Shown: in pieces, positions 26,609 to 36,758 of the stretch
How the letters are laid out: each line of letters opens with the position of its first letter
Numbering within the stretch: position 1 is the first letter of the stretch
Assembly: GCA_041940025.1 (NCBI GenBank)
Contig: JBGTSY010000001.1
Location: 248,001 to 312,000 of the forward strand
Length of the DNA stretch: 64,000 bases
Direction: 5' to 3'
Origin: UBA5859 sp041940025
GTDB lineage: Bacteria; Pseudomonadota; Gammaproteobacteria; UBA5859
The notes under the pieces: model-generated
What the model was told of the DNA's origin: nothing
The model's database searches: none
The model's input: the letters and a program-made list of their open reading frames with translations, nothing else
Position numbers and translations under genes: made by a program

Positions 26609-26808
26609 AATCTAATCCTGAACAAAGAGTCGCATATCAGAAAACTGAATTTACCGACAAAAAAACATTATTCACCATCAAGACGCTGATGGCCAGTGAT
26701 TCATGAAAAATCTAACCCTCGATCAATAAAGCAGTGGGTCTGTGATGGGTTAAATGTTAACTATTGTTGGTTTAAATAGGTGCGAGAATGCGTTTAAGAT
26801 AAAGCAGG

Positions 26809-28635
26809 CTATTCGACAGTAACAGATTTAGCAAGATTTCTAGGTTGATCGACATCGGTACCTTTTATCACGGCCACATGATAAGACAGTAACTGCAATG
26901 GAATGGTATAAATAATTGGTGAAATCACCTGATCCACAGAACCTACTGGCAAAACCGTCACATCAACATCCGCATGCAATGCCGCATCCTTGTCCGCAAA
27001 GACAAACAGTTCACCGCCGCGGGCTCTAACCTCTTGTAGATTTGATTTTAGCTTCTCTAACAGATCATTGTTAGGCGCCACCGCTATCACCGGCATATCC
27101 GCGTCCACCAATGCCAATGGACCATGTTTGAGTTCGCCTGCCGGATAAGCTTCTGCATGAATATAGGAGATTTCCTTTAACTTTAACGCGCCCTCCAAAG
27201 CAACTGGATATTCTGGCCCTCGTCCTAAAAATAGCGCATGGTGTTTTTCCGCAAAGGAATTAGCAATGTGTTGGATTTGTTCATTGAGCAGTAGTTCATT
27301 GTTTACAAATCCACTCAAAGAATGTAGTTGCGAAACGATTTCTGTTTCCATATCTGGTTTTAGATTATGACGACGGCCCAGGACAACAACTAACAGCAAG
27401 AGTGCGACTAATTGAGTGGTAAAAGCTTTGGTGGAAGCCACACCTATTTCAGGTCCGGCACGAGTCATCAATACCAAATCAGAATACCGTACAATCGAAC
27501 TTTCCGGCACGTTACAAATTGCCAGGGTATGTCGGTAACCCCATCCCTTAGCCATATTTAAAGCTGCTAATGTATCTGCTGTTTCACCAGACTGAGAGAT
27601 TGTGACAAATAATGTATTTGCGGGCACCACTACCTTTCGATAACGAAACTCACTGGCTACTTCTACCTGGCACGGGATCCCAGCTAAAGATTCAAACCAG
27701 TACCGTGCCACCAACCCGGCATGATAACTGGTACCACAGGCGATAATTTGTACGGCCTCTATCGAATCAAAGATTGATTTTGCGTTCGGTCCAAAGGCTG
27801 CTTCTAACACTTGATTTTTTGACAAGCGACCTTCTAAGGTTTGTTCGATTGCATGGGGTTGTTCGAATATCTCCTTTAACATGTAATGACGGTAAGGACC
27901 TTTATCGACCGCATCCAATTTCAATTCAGATACAGTAACAGCACGCACTACTTTCACGCCATGACTATCATAGATAGCCACACCTTCTGGAGTGATGTTC
28001 GCCACATCTCCTTCTTCAAGAATAATAAACTGTTGCGTCACGGGGATCAGTGCCGCCACATCTGAAGCAATAAAATATTCACCAACACCTATACCGATCA
28101 CCAAAGGACTACCCATTCGAGCGGCGACCAATTGCTCTTCTTCACTTTCCTGCATCACAGCCAAGGCGAAGCTACCTTCTAACTCCTTGATGGTCTCCTG
28201 CACCGCAGACAATAAATTGCCACTGTGAAGTTTAGATTGAATGGCATGCACAATGACCTCAGAATCAGTGTCGGTGACATGCTCAAATCCTTGCAGACTC
28301 AGTTGTTGTCTTAATGACTCGTGATTTTCAATAATGCCGTTGTGAACCAACATAACATCTGCAGACAAATGGGGATGTGCATTGTGTTCCGTGGGTGCGC
28401 CATGGGTGGCCCATCGAGTATGCGCAATGCCTCTATGGCCGTGGATAGGAGAGGCCTTTAATGCTGCCTCCAGATCAGACACCTTACCCTCACGTCGAAG
28501 ACGTTCTAGCTTGCCTCGATTACTGAACACAGCCAAACCGGAAGAATCATAACCACGATACTCCAAGCGGTGCAGACCCTCTATTAAAATTGGAACCACA
28601 TCTCTGTTTGATAAGGCGCCGACAATGCCACACAT
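26809..28635 (-). CDS. glmS: Glutamine-fructose-6-phosphate aminotransferase GlmS
   Basis: GlmS makes glucosamine 6-phosphate from fructose 6-phosphate and glutamine, the first step to UDP-GlcNAc for peptidoglycan and lipid A. At 608 residues it has the usual length. Cys2 of MCGIVGAL is the glutaminase nucleophile. HTRWATHG, two SIS domains (CGTSYHAG; ISQSGETADTLAAL) and the C-terminal LAKSVTVE end are intact. It lies 44 bases after glmU on the same strand and is probably cotranscribed. No glmS ribozyme is expected in this phylum and none was seen. Confidence 0.98.
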   Translation of the reverse strand: MCGIVGALSNRDVVPILIEGLHRLEYRGYDSSGLAVFSNRGKLERLRREGKVSDLEAALKASPIHGHRGIAHTRWATHGAPTEHNAHPHLSADVMLVHNGIIENHESLRQQLSLQGFEHVTDTDSEVIVHAIQSKLHSGNLLSAVQETIKELEGSFALAVMQESEEEQLVAARMGSPLVIGIGVGEYFIASDVAALIPVTQQFIILEEGDVANITPEGVAIYDSHGVKVVRAVTVSELKLDAVDKGPYRHYMLKEIFEQPHAIEQTLEGRLSKNQVLEAAFGPNAKSIFDSIEAVQIIACGTSYHAGLVARYWFESLAGIPCQVEVASEFRYRKVVVPANTLFVTISQSGETADTLAALNMAKGWGYRHTLAICNVPESSIVRYSDLVLMTRAGPEIGVASTKAFTTQLVALLLLVVVLGRRHNLKPDMETEIVSQLHSLSGFVNNELLLNEQIQHIANSFAEKHHALFLGRGPEYPVALEGALKLKEISYIHAEAYPAGELKHGPLALVDADMPVIAVAPNNDLLEKLKSNLQEVRARGGELFVFADKDAALHADVDVTVLPVGSVDQVISPIIYTIPLQLLSYHVAVIKGTDVDQPRNLAKSVTVE

Positions 28636-28679
28636 AAACTATATTCTTTCTATTAAATTTCCTATGAGGTTACACTAAT

Positions 28680-30044
28680 TTAATCAGGTCGATTTTTTTT
28701 CATCCAACCCTTAACTGTTTTCTGTTCGCTTCGACTTAAGGTGAGCTCATTATCTGGTGTATCTTTGGTAATGGTAGATCCGGCGCCTATAATCGCCCCC
28801 GCACCCACGGTTACCGGTGCCACCAATTGTGTATCCGAGCCGATAAAAGCACCATCTTTGATAATTGTCAGATGCTTTGCACGGCCATCATAATTACAGG
28901 TAATGGTACCGGCACCCACATTCACACCCTGCCCAATTTCAGCATCACCTATATAAGCCAGATGATTTATTTTAGACTTCTCAGCCACTTTCGCTTTTTT
29001 CAACTCGACAAAATTACCAACGTGAACCTTGGTGTCTAGGTTTGTATCTGGTCTTAACCTAGCAAAGGGACCAATCATGCAGTCGTTACCCACTTTTGCA
29101 GAATCAATCACCGTATGAGAATTTATTTTGACACCCGATCCTAATACCGCATCCTTAATGAGGCAAAAGGGTCCAATGTGGCAACCATCTCCCAACACCA
29201 CTTGTCCTTCTATGACTACATTGGCATCGATGAATACATCCTGTCCCGCTTCTAAAGAGCCGCGAATATCCAATCGACTTGGATCTGCTAAGGTCACACC
29301 CTGTTGCATCAGATCATTCGCTTGTATCAATTGCCATTCCCGCTCCAGTTTCGCCAACTGTGCTTTATCGTTAACGCCCAGCACCTCATTGCTGTTTTGA
29401 GGCGAACAGGTCTCAACTGTGAACCCATCTGCCACTGCCATTGCAATGATATCCGTTAGATAATATTCCTGTTGTGCATTGTCACAGCTTAACTTCTGCA
29501 ACCACTGTTTTAATGGCCCGGCGGGAACTGCCAGAATCCCAGTGTTAATTTCATTTATTGCCAGTTGTTCGGGTGAGGCATCCTTCTGCTCCACAATCGC
29601 TTGCACTTTTCCGTCGACACGCACGATCCTTCCATAACCGCTGGGATCATCAAGGGAAACAGTCAACAAAGAGACGGTTTGTTCATTAGATTGCTGGACC
29701 AGATTGCTGAGCGTCTTCTCTGTTAACAGAGGCACATCGCCATATAAAATCAATATGGTAGCCTCATCATCGCCCGGAGAAGCCATCGCCATTTGCACCG
29801 CATGTCCGGTACCTAACTGTTCGGCTTGTTCCACCCAAATTATGGATTGATCTTGAAACGCCGCACGAACCACATCACCTCCGTGACCGAAGACTACCTT
29901 AATCTGTTCGGGTTGAATCTTTTGAGCAGTGGACAATACGTGGCTTAACAACGGCTTACCTGCCAAGGGCTGTAACACTTTTGGCAAGCTTGACTTCATT
30001 CTGGTGCCTGCGCCCGCAGCCAATATCACAACTTGCAATGACAT
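28680..30044 (-). CDS. glmU: Bifunctional UDP-N-acetylglucosamine pyrophosphorylase/GlmU
   Basis: GlmU acetylates glucosamine 1-phosphate and couples it to UTP, giving UDP-GlcNAc. The 454-residue protein has the uridylyltransferase motif LAAGAGTRMKSSLPKVLQ near residues 8-25, then a left-handed beta helix with hexapeptide repeats (for example IGPFCLIKDAVLGSGVKIN) and the acetyltransferase segment AYIGDAEIGQGVNVGAGT. GGGA lies 7 bases before the ATG. It sits between the atp terminator and glmS, with its own likely promoter. Confidence 0.98.
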   Translation of the reverse strand: MSLQVVILAAGAGTRMKSSLPKVLQPLAGKPLLSHVLSTAQKIQPEQIKVVFGHGGDVVRAAFQDQSIIWVEQAEQLGTGHAVQMAMASPGDDEATILILYGDVPLLTEKTLSNLVQQSNEQTVSLLTVSLDDPSGYGRIVRVDGKVQAIVEQKDASPEQLAINEINTGILAVPAGPLKQWLQKLSCDNAQQEYYLTDIIAMAVADGFTVETCSPQNSNEVLGVNDKAQLAKLEREWQLIQANDLMQQGVTLADPSRLDIRGSLEAGQDVFIDANVVIEGQVVLGDGCHIGPFCLIKDAVLGSGVKINSHTVIDSAKVGNDCMIGPFARLRPDTNLDTKVHVGNFVELKKAKVAEKSKINHLAYIGDAEIGQGVNVGAGTITCNYDGRAKHLTIIKDGAFIGSDTQLVAPVTVGAGAIIGAGSTITKDTPDNELTLSRSEQKTVKGWMKKNRPD

Positions 30045-30087
30045 TAATGATCCCTATTCAGTTCCTTTATTCGACTAACTTGCATGG

Positions 30088-30093
30088 ACTATA
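30088..30093 (-). promoter_or_regulatory. Predicted extended -10 box for glmU-glmS
   Basis: On the minus strand TGGTATAGT is an extended -10 element (TATAGT at 30093-30088) with no clear -35, 43 bases upstream of the glmU start and just after the atp terminator. Confidence 0.4.
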
Positions 30094-30105
30094 CCACTAA
30101 AATGT

Positions 30106-30135
30106 AAAAAAAAAGGTAGTCAACACTACCTTTTT
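30106..30135 (-). terminator. Rho-independent terminator of the atp operon
   Basis: Minus-strand hairpin AAGGTAGT / ACTACCTT with loop GTTG, extended by A/T pairs and ending in a run of T. It lies 26 bases after the atpC stop. The mirror-symmetric A and T flanks could make it work in both directions. Confidence 0.92.
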
Positions 30136-30160
30136 AATCACCAATAGAATGCGACCAATT

Positions 30161-30586
30161 TTACCGCTGAGCTATCTTTCTGAGTTTCTGAATGGTTTGA
30201 AGTTGCGCCATCGCTTCTGCCAGTTCTGCTCTGGCAGTGGCATATTCCTGCTCTCCGGTTCTCTCCGCCATCGCCTGTTCCGCACGACGTTTGGCCTCCA
30301 TGGCCGCCGTTTCATCCAGATCGGCCGCACGAACAGCAGTATCGGAGAGTACAGTCACTATGCCAGGCTGTACTTCTAAAATACCGCCTGATACATAAAA
30401 AATCTGCTCGCTACCATCTTCAAACTGAACACGAACATTGCCGGGATGCAGTTGGGTCAATAGCTGAGTATGACCGGGAGCGATACCCAGTTCGCCCATG
30501 ATGCCCGTCGCAAAAAACATAGTTGCTTCTCCAGTGAACAATTCATCCTCCGCGCTCACTATGTCAATTTGCATTGTTTTACTCAT
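30161..30586 (-). CDS. atpC: ATP synthase F1 subunit epsilon
   Basis: The 141-residue protein is the epsilon subunit, a regulator of the F1 rotor. The N-terminal beta sandwich (MQIDIVSAEDELFTGEATMFF, GELGIAPGHTQLLTQL) and C-terminal helical hairpin with Ala/Glu-rich repeats are typical. It is the last gene of the atp operon, 18 bases after atpD. Confidence 0.96.
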   Translation of the reverse strand: MSKTMQIDIVSAEDELFTGEATMFFATGIMGELGIAPGHTQLLTQLHPGNVRVQFEDGSEQIFYVSGGILEVQPGIVTVLSDTAVRAADLDETAAMEAKRRAEQAMAERTGEQEYATARAELAEAMAQLQTIQKLRKIAQR

Positions 30587-30604
30587 ATTGCATCAACTTT
30601 AAAG

Positions 30605-31981
30605 TTATATCGACTTCGCTTTTTCTCGAGCTTCTTCAATACTGCCCACCATATAAAAAGCCTGCTCCGGCATATCATCACATTCACCTTGCAGAATGGC
30701 TTTAAATCCAGCAATAGTATCTTTTAGAGACACGTACTTACCAGGACTACCAGTAAACACCTCTGCCACGAAGAATGGTTGAGATAAGAAACGCTGCATC
30801 TTTCTCGCGCGGGCAACGGTCAATTTATCTTCTTCTGACAGTTCATCCATACCCAGGATGGCGATAATATCTCTTAACTCTTTATAACGTTGCAAGGTAC
30901 CCTGGACGCCCCGCGCCACCTCATAGTGCTCTTGTCCAATCACTAATGGATCTAACTGTCTACTGGTGGAATCCAGAGGATCCACCGCTGGGTAAATACC
31001 CAACTCTGCTATCTGACGGGACAATACGACGGTAGCATCCAAGTGAGCAAATGTTGTCGCTGGCGAGGGATCAGTTAAATCGTCCGCTGGTACATAAACC
31101 GCCTGGATAGAAGTAATCGAGCCTGTTTTGGTAGAGGTGATACGTTCTTGCAAGGCACCCATTTCCGTCGCCAGTGTGGGTTGGTATCCCACCGCTGATG
31201 GCATACGACCCAGGAGTGCAGATACTTCGGTACCTGCCAAGGTATACCGATAAATATTATCAACAAAAAATAATACATCACGGCTCTCATCACGAAATTT
31301 TTCAGCGATGGTCAATCCAGTGAGCGCCACACGCAAGCGGTTACCCGGTGGTTCATTCATCTGGCCATACACTAGAGCAACTTTATCCAAGACGTTGCTG
31401 TCTTTCATTTCGTGATAGAAGTCATTCCCCTCACGAGTCCGTTCACCGACGCCGGCAAAGACAGAATAGCCGCTGTGCTCGATGGCGATATTACGAATCA
31501 ACTCCATCATGTTCACAGTTTTACCTACTCCGGCACCACCAAACAGCCCCACTTTACCGCCCTTAGCAAATGGACAGACTAAGTCAATGACCTTAATGCC
31601 AGTTTCGAGCAATTCGGTGGTAGAGGTCAGCTCATCATAACTCGGCGCTTCGCGGTGAATCGCCATGCGAGATTGCTCCCCAATGGGGCCTGCTTCATCA
31701 ATTGGATTGCCCAAAACATCCATCACGCGACCCAAGGTCTCTTCCCCCACGGGAACCTGAATAGGTGCGCCAGTATTGGTAGCGGATAAACCACGCTTCA
31801 ACCCATCGGTGGTACCAAGTGCAATGGTACGTACAACACCGTCACCCAACTGCTGCTGGGTTTCTAATGTTAAACCTGCATCTTCAATGAAGAGCGCGTC
31901 ATAAACCTTAGGGATGGCATCGCGCGGAAATTCCACGTCCACCACAGCACCGATGATTTGAACGATAGTTCCAGAACTCAT
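30605..31981 (-). CDS. atpD: ATP synthase F1 subunit beta
   Basis: The catalytic beta subunit, 458 residues. Walker A GGAGVGKT (about residues 148-155), catalytic GERTREGND, Walker B VLFFVDNIYR and the DELSEED hinge at the C-terminal domain are all present. It couples rotation of the gamma subunit to ATP formation at the cytoplasmic face. It lies 39 bases after atpG in the operon. Confidence 0.99.
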   Translation of the reverse strand: MSSGTIVQIIGAVVDVEFPRDAIPKVYDALFIEDAGLTLETQQQLGDGVVRTIALGTTDGLKRGLSATNTGAPIQVPVGEETLGRVMDVLGNPIDEAGPIGEQSRMAIHREAPSYDELTSTTELLETGIKVIDLVCPFAKGGKVGLFGGAGVGKTVNMMELIRNIAIEHSGYSVFAGVGERTREGNDFYHEMKDSNVLDKVALVYGQMNEPPGNRLRVALTGLTIAEKFRDESRDVLFFVDNIYRYTLAGTEVSALLGRMPSAVGYQPTLATEMGALQERITSTKTGSITSIQAVYVPADDLTDPSPATTFAHLDATVVLSRQIAELGIYPAVDPLDSTSRQLDPLVIGQEHYEVARGVQGTLQRYKELRDIIAILGMDELSEEDKLTVARARKMQRFLSQPFFVAEVFTGSPGKYVSLKDTIAGFKAILQGECDDMPEQAFYMVGSIEEAREKAKSI

Positions 31982-32020
31982 GCCTTAGGTTTCCTCTAAA
32001 AAATTAATCTTATAAAACTG

Positions 32021-32878
32021 TTAAACAGCGGCCGCGCCTGCGACAATTTCTGCGATCTCTTGGGTAATGGAAGCCTGCCTGGCTTTATTGTAAACAAGCT
32101 GTAATTCATCGATGAGATTAGCAGCGTTATCAGATGCCGCTTTCATTGCCACCATTCGAGCGGCCTGTTCACATGCTGTGTTTTCCACCGCCGCTTGATA
32201 GACCAATGACTCAATGTATCGGTCTAATAATACATCTAGCACCTCTTTTGCGTCGGGCTCATAGAGGTAATCCCAATGAGATACTTCCGACTCATCCATG
32301 GGTGCAATGGGCAACAATTGGTGAATAGTTGGTTCTTGGGTCATAGTGTTCACGAATGTGTTGTAACATAAATACAAACGATCGATACGCCCTTCATCGT
32401 AGGCGTCCAACATCACCTTCACGCTACCAATGAGATCGGCAACTGTGGGGGCTTCCCCCAAATGTGTCTTTTCGGAAATGATTTGGCCTTTAATGCGCCT
32501 AAAGTAGCTCGCTGCTTTGGCGCCGACAATGGCAAAATCAATCTCCACGCCCTTAGCATCCCAATCAGATAACTGTATCAAAGTATTTTTAAATAGATTG
32601 TTATTCAATCCACCGCATAGTCCGCGATCGCTTGAGATCACAATAAAGCCAACGCGTTTAATGTCTCGCTCAACCATAAATGGGTGATGATATTCAGCAT
32701 TGGCCTCTGCCACATGAGCAATCGCTTGCCTCATTTTATCCGCATAGGGACGACTGGCTCGCACACGGTCTTGGGCTTTCTTCATTTTACTGGCAGCCAC
32801 CATTTCCATTGCTTTGGTGATCTTGCTCGTACTTTGAATACTGCGAATCTTTACCCGTATCTCTTTTTCGCCTGACAT
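32021..32878 (-). CDS. atpG: ATP synthase F1 subunit gamma
   Basis: The central rotor stalk, 285 residues. The terminal coiled helices are conserved: IRVKIRSIQSTSKITKAMEMVAASKM at the N-terminus and the NKARQASITQEIAEIVAGA end. SSDRGLCGGLNNNLFK is the central landmark. It is 12 bases after atpA. Confidence 0.98.
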   Translation of the reverse strand: MSGEKEIRVKIRSIQSTSKITKAMEMVAASKMKKAQDRVRASRPYADKMRQAIAHVAEANAEYHHPFMVERDIKRVGFIVISSDRGLCGGLNNNLFKNTLIQLSDWDAKGVEIDFAIVGAKAASYFRRIKGQIISEKTHLGEAPTVADLIGSVKVMLDAYDEGRIDRLYLCYNTFVNTMTQEPTIHQLLPIAPMDESEVSHWDYLYEPDAKEVLDVLLDRYIESLVYQAAVENTACEQAARMVAMKAASDNAANLIDELQLVYNKARQASITQEIAEIVAGAAAV

Positions 32879-32890
32879 GATTACGCCCTA

Positions 32891-34432
32891 TTACCAGGTA
32901 CCAGTTCTCTTAAATTCTTCGATCACTGCTTTTAGTTTGGCTGCAATATCATCGTTGTAGTCGCCATCGGCGTTAATAGAATCAATCAACTCTTGATAAT
33001 TGGAGCGATAATGGGCCAATAAAGCAGCTTCAAAGGAGACGATGGAATTTAATTCCACATCATCCAAAAATCCTTCGTTGGCAGCGAACAGAGTCAATGC
33101 CTGCTCCGCTACTGAAAGCGGCGTATATTGAGGCTGCTTCATCAATTCTGTCACCCGCTGACCACGCTCTAACTGCTTACGTGTGGCTTCATCCAGATCG
33201 GAAGCAAACTGGGCAAACGCCGCTAATTCACGATATTGTGCAAGCGCAAGACGGACACCTCCACCCAACTTTTTAACGATTTTAGTTTGCGCGGCACCTC
33301 CCACACGAGATACGGATAACCCGGCGTTAATAGCAGGGCGTATCCCTGAATTAAACAGATCGGTTTCCAAGAAGATCTGTCCATCAGTAATAGAAATCAC
33401 GTTTGTGGGAACAAAAGCAGAGACGTCACCGGCTTGAGTTTCAATTACTGGTAGCGCGGTTAAAGATCCGGTTTGGCCTTTCACTTCGCCGTTGGTGAGC
33501 TTTTCCACCTCTTCAGCATTAATGCGCGCGGCCCGCTCCAATAAGCGAGAATGTAGATAAAATACATCACCGGGATAGGCCTCACGACCGGGTGGTCGAC
33601 GCAACAACAGAGAAACTTCCCGATAAGCCCATGCTTGTTTGGTTAAATCATCATAAACAATGAGTGCGTCTTGTCCGCGATCACGGAAGTATTCGCCCAT
33701 GGAACAACCGGTATAGGGCGCAATAAACTGTAGCGCTGCAGATTCTGATGCAGAGGCGGATACCACGATTGTGTGATCCAGGGCACCGTGTTCGGCTAAT
33801 TTATTCACCACGTTGGCCACTGAAGAGGCTTTTTGACCAATTGCCACATAAACGCAGGTGACGCCCGTACCCTTTTGGTTGATGATGGCATCTACCGCCA
33901 CTGCCGTCTTACCGGTTTGACGGTCGCCAATGATTAACTCCCGTTGACCACGACCAATGGGCACCATGGCGTCCAACGCTTTCAATCCGGTTTGTACCGG
34001 CTGAGAAACAGATTGACGGCTAATGACACCGGGCGCCACTTTTTCAATTGGAGAAAAAGTGTTGGTTTCTATAGGCCCTTTGCCATCAATGGGATTACCC
34101 AATGCATCCACCACACGGCCGATAAGTGCTTCGCCCACTGGCACTTCAAAAATTCGACCCGTGCATTTAACTTTTGCACCTTCACTAATGTGAAGATAAG
34201 GTCCCATAATCACCGCGCCCACAGAGTCACGCTCTAAGTTAAGCGCCATACCAAAGGTATTACCTGGAAATTCCAACATTTCCCCTTGCATCACATCTGC
34301 AAGGCCATGAATACGTACAATACCGTCGGTCACACCGACCACGGTACCTTCTGTACGCGCTTCACTGAGGGCCTCAAAATTCTCAATGCGTTTTGCAATA
34401 AGTTCGCTAATTTCCGAAGGATTGAGTTGCAT
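32891..34432 (-). CDS. atpA: ATP synthase F1 subunit alpha
   Basis: The 513-residue non-catalytic nucleotide-binding subunit, the same length as in E. coli. Walker A is GDRQTGKT (about residues 169-176) and the ALIVYDDLTKQAWAYRE and GREAYPGDVFYLHSRLLERAA segments are intact. It is 27 bases after atpH. Confidence 0.99.
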   Translation of the reverse strand: MQLNPSEISELIAKRIENFEALSEARTEGTVVGVTDGIVRIHGLADVMQGEMLEFPGNTFGMALNLERDSVGAVIMGPYLHISEGAKVKCTGRIFEVPVGEALIGRVVDALGNPIDGKGPIETNTFSPIEKVAPGVISRQSVSQPVQTGLKALDAMVPIGRGQRELIIGDRQTGKTAVAVDAIINQKGTGVTCVYVAIGQKASSVANVVNKLAEHGALDHTIVVSASASESAALQFIAPYTGCSMGEYFRDRGQDALIVYDDLTKQAWAYREVSLLLRRPPGREAYPGDVFYLHSRLLERAARINAEEVEKLTNGEVKGQTGSLTALPVIETQAGDVSAFVPTNVISITDGQIFLETDLFNSGIRPAINAGLSVSRVGGAAQTKIVKKLGGGVRLALAQYRELAAFAQFASDLDEATRKQLERGQRVTELMKQPQYTPLSVAEQALTLFAANEGFLDDVELNSIVSFEAALLAHYRSNYQELIDSINADGDYNDDIAAKLKAVIEEFKRTGTW

Positions 34433-34459
34433 ATTGCCCGTTCCTTAACCGACTAAAAT

Positions 34460-34996
34460 TTAAACCTGTAATTGTGTTGTCATCTGTTGCAAGCGCCCTC
34501 TAACGGAACCGTCGATAACTTTATCTCCGGCCCGTATCACCGCACCACCTATTAATGAGGGATCCACCTGCGACTCGATGGTGACTTTGCAATTTAATTT
34601 CTTTGCCAATGATTGCGCTAAACGTTCTTTAGCGTCTTCAGTGAGCGGATAAGCAGAGATCACTTCAACTTTTTGCGCCTGTCCTGCTTCTGCTTTCAGC
34701 AGTTCAAAAATCACACTGATTTCTGGTAACACTGTCAACCGATCTTTTTCTACCAATAAGCGTAAAAAGTTTTCACCTTGAGGGAATGCAACAGGCTCGG
34801 TTAGTTCCATGATCAGTTTCGTGATCTCGGCGGGTACCATGCTTGGATTATTCACCAATGTGATCAGATCTTTATTCTGTAGCAAAACCGCACCAAAAGA
34901 GAGAAACTCAGACCACTGCTCAATCTCGTTGGTTCTGTTTGCAACTTCAAATACTGCAGCTGCATAAGGTCGAGCAATGGTAGTTGAATCGGACAT
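34460..34996 (-). CDS. atpH: ATP synthase F1 subunit delta
   Basis: The 178-residue delta subunit attaches F1 to the peripheral stalk. ARPYAAAVFEVA at the N-terminus and the DPSLIGGAVIRAGDKVIDGSVRGRL end are family signatures. It is encoded 20 bases after atpF. Confidence 0.96.
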   Translation of the reverse strand: MSDSTTIARPYAAAVFEVANRTNEIEQWSEFLSFGAVLLQNKDLITLVNNPSMVPAEITKLIMELTEPVAFPQGENFLRLLVEKDRLTVLPEISVIFELLKAEAGQAQKVEVISAYPLTEDAKERLAQSLAKKLNCKVTIESQVDPSLIGGAVIRAGDKVIDGSVRGRLQQMTTQLQV

Positions 34997-35016
34997 TTAG
35001 TTATTGGTTCCTACTA

Positions 35017-35487
35017 CTAAAGTTGGCTGGCCAGTTCTGTCATCAAAGCTTCATGCCGACTGGCATCCACTTCTTGACCAAGAATTTTTTCCGCACCTGA
35101 TACGGTCAAGGTCGCCAATTGGCCACGTAATGCATCTTTGGCTCGATTGGTTTCCTGTTCTATCTCCGCTTTTGCAGAAGTTAAAATACGTTCGCCCTCA
35201 GATTTAGCAGACTCTTTTGCCTCTTCCACAATGCTATTGGCACGTTTTTCTGCTTTACCAATGATGTCAGAAGCCTGTTGTTTGGCTTGGGCTAATAGCT
35301 CTCCCGCCTGTTGCTCCGCTTCTTCCAACGCCACCTGGCTACGTTCACTGGCTTCCAAACCTTCTTGGATGCGTTGCTGTCGTTCTTCCATCGCTTGTAC
35401 GATGGGTGGCCAGACATATTTCATGCAAAACCACACAAACACGAAAAACGAGATCATTTGGCCGAACAATGTAAGATTGATATTCAC
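35017..35487 (-). CDS. atpF: ATP synthase Fo subunit b
   Basis: The 156-residue peripheral stalk subunit has one N-terminal membrane helix (about residues 5-26, MNINLTLFGQMISFFVFVWF) and a long charged coiled coil rich in Ala, Glu, Arg and Lys. Length equals the E. coli protein. It lies 39 bases after atpE. Confidence 0.97.
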   Translation of the reverse strand: MNINLTLFGQMISFFVFVWFCMKYVWPPIVQAMEERQQRIQEGLEASERSQVALEEAEQQAGELLAQAKQQASDIIGKAEKRANSIVEEAKESAKSEGERILTSAKAEIEQETNRAKDALRGQLATLTVSGAEKILGQEVDASRHEALMTELASQL

Positions 35488-35526
35488 AGCATCACCTCGC
35501 TAAAGATCAGACTTCAGATCGACCAG

Positions 35527-35778
35527 TTATCCGGCAGCACCAGGTGCCACAACGAACAAAATGAACAAGCCAAGCGCAACACCAATAATTGGGATAGCAT
35601 CCACCAAACCCACCACAATAAAGAATTGGGTACGAAGCATGGGAACTAACTCAGGTTGTCTCGCCCCACCTTCGAGGAACTTACCACCCAACAGGGCCAC
35701 ACCGATACTGGCACCAATAGCTCCCAAGCCCAACATTAGGCCACCTGCAAGATAAAGTAGTGCAACTGCCGTACTCAT
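35527..35778 (-). CDS. atpE: ATP synthase Fo subunit c
   Basis: ATG 35778 is chosen because GGAG lies 6 bases upstream; a TTG four codons earlier is unlikely. The 83-residue proteolipid has two membrane helices joined by the polar loop RQPE. The ion-binding carboxylate is the Asp in GLVDAIPII, as in the proton-translocating E. coli subunit; sodium-type ligands (Q, ES) are not seen, so proton coupling is likely. Confidence 0.96.
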   Translation of the reverse strand: MSTAVALLYLAGGLMLGLGAIGASIGVALLGGKFLEGGARQPELVPMLRTQFFIVVGLVDAIPIIGVALGLFILFVVAPGAAG

Positions 35779-35832
35779 TAGCTTCTCCAAACGTTTTATA
35801 AGTTAAAAAATAAACCTCGATCCACTGACACT

Positions 35833-36702
35833 CTAGTGGTCCACCTCATACGCCATGGCCATATAGACTACCGTCAAGACCATGAAGATAAATGCCTGCA
35901 ACACAATCACCAGGATATGAAAAATCGCCCAAACGAGTTGCAAGCCACCACCAAACGTCGCCCAGAAAAGGCCGCCGTTGTACATCAATGCGATCAAAAT
36001 GAAAATCATCTCACCGGCATAGAGGTTACCAAACAGGCGCAAAGATAAAGAAAGTGGCTTCGCCAATAGATTGGTGACTTCTAAGGCTAAATTCAGCGGT
36101 AGTCCAAACTTGCCAAAAGGGTGGAAGGACAGCTCAGCAGCGAAATTTGCCGGACCTTTTTGGGTCAAGCTGTAGTAGATCATAAGAATGAAGATACTGA
36201 GGGCTAAGCCAGAAGTAATGTTGACGTCTGTACTGGGAACGATTTTTAAATAAGGAACACCCGCCAGATAGGCAAGATGTGGGATTAAGTCAACGGGTAC
36301 CAAATCCATAATATTCATGAATAACACCCAGACAAAAATAGTCAGTGCCATGGGGGCTATCATTGGATTGTGGTGTTCAAACATGCTATCTACATTTTCC
36401 TGAATGAACTCCACCACCATTTCAACCAGATTCTGCAGGCCTTGGGGTACTCCGGCGGTCACTTTTGAGGACACACTATAAAATATCCCTAAAAAGGCTA
36501 AGCCCAACAGAATTGAAAAACCAAGGGTGTCCAGGTGCACAGCCCAAAAACCCATCTCAGCAGCTTCTTGCGCACCATGGGCAATGCCATAACTGCCATC
36601 GGGATGGCGACCGAACACCAAGTTGGTTAAATGGTGCTGAATATACTCGGTTGAGGTGGGCGCGTGTTCGCCCCCATGAGCGGCTGTTGACTCACTGGCC
36701 AT
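35833..36702 (-). CDS. atpB: ATP synthase Fo subunit a
   Basis: The 289-residue membrane stator has five or six helices. The essential arginine lies in SLSLRLFGNLYAGEM, and the conserved LQAFIFMVLTVVYM helix ends the protein. The extra N-terminal HGGEHAPTSTEYIQHHLTNL part is typical of gammaproteobacterial AtpB. It lies 54 bases before atpE. Confidence 0.98.
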   Translation of the reverse strand: MASESTAAHGGEHAPTSTEYIQHHLTNLVFGRHPDGSYGIAHGAQEAAEMGFWAVHLDTLGFSILLGLAFLGIFYSVSSKVTAGVPQGLQNLVEMVVEFIQENVDSMFEHHNPMIAPMALTIFVWVLFMNIMDLVPVDLIPHLAYLAGVPYLKIVPSTDVNITSGLALSIFILMIYYSLTQKGPANFAAELSFHPFGKFGLPLNLALEVTNLLAKPLSLSLRLFGNLYAGEMIFILIALMYNGGLFWATFGGGLQLVWAIFHILVIVLQAFIFMVLTVVYMAMAYEVDH

Positions 36703-36758
36703 AAGGTTCCCTAATTAAACGCCTGCAAAAAATTTTCGAGTTGTTTCACTTTAAATTT

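Noticed and set aside
26675..26692. Hairpin CCATCA-N6-TGATGG after glmS as a terminator
   Set aside because: The stem is weak and the nearest T run on the minus strand is nine bases away.
28636..28679. glmS ribozyme or sRNA target upstream of glmS
   Set aside because: The glmU-glmS gap is only 44 bases and shows no ribozyme core; glmS ribozymes are typical of Firmicutes.
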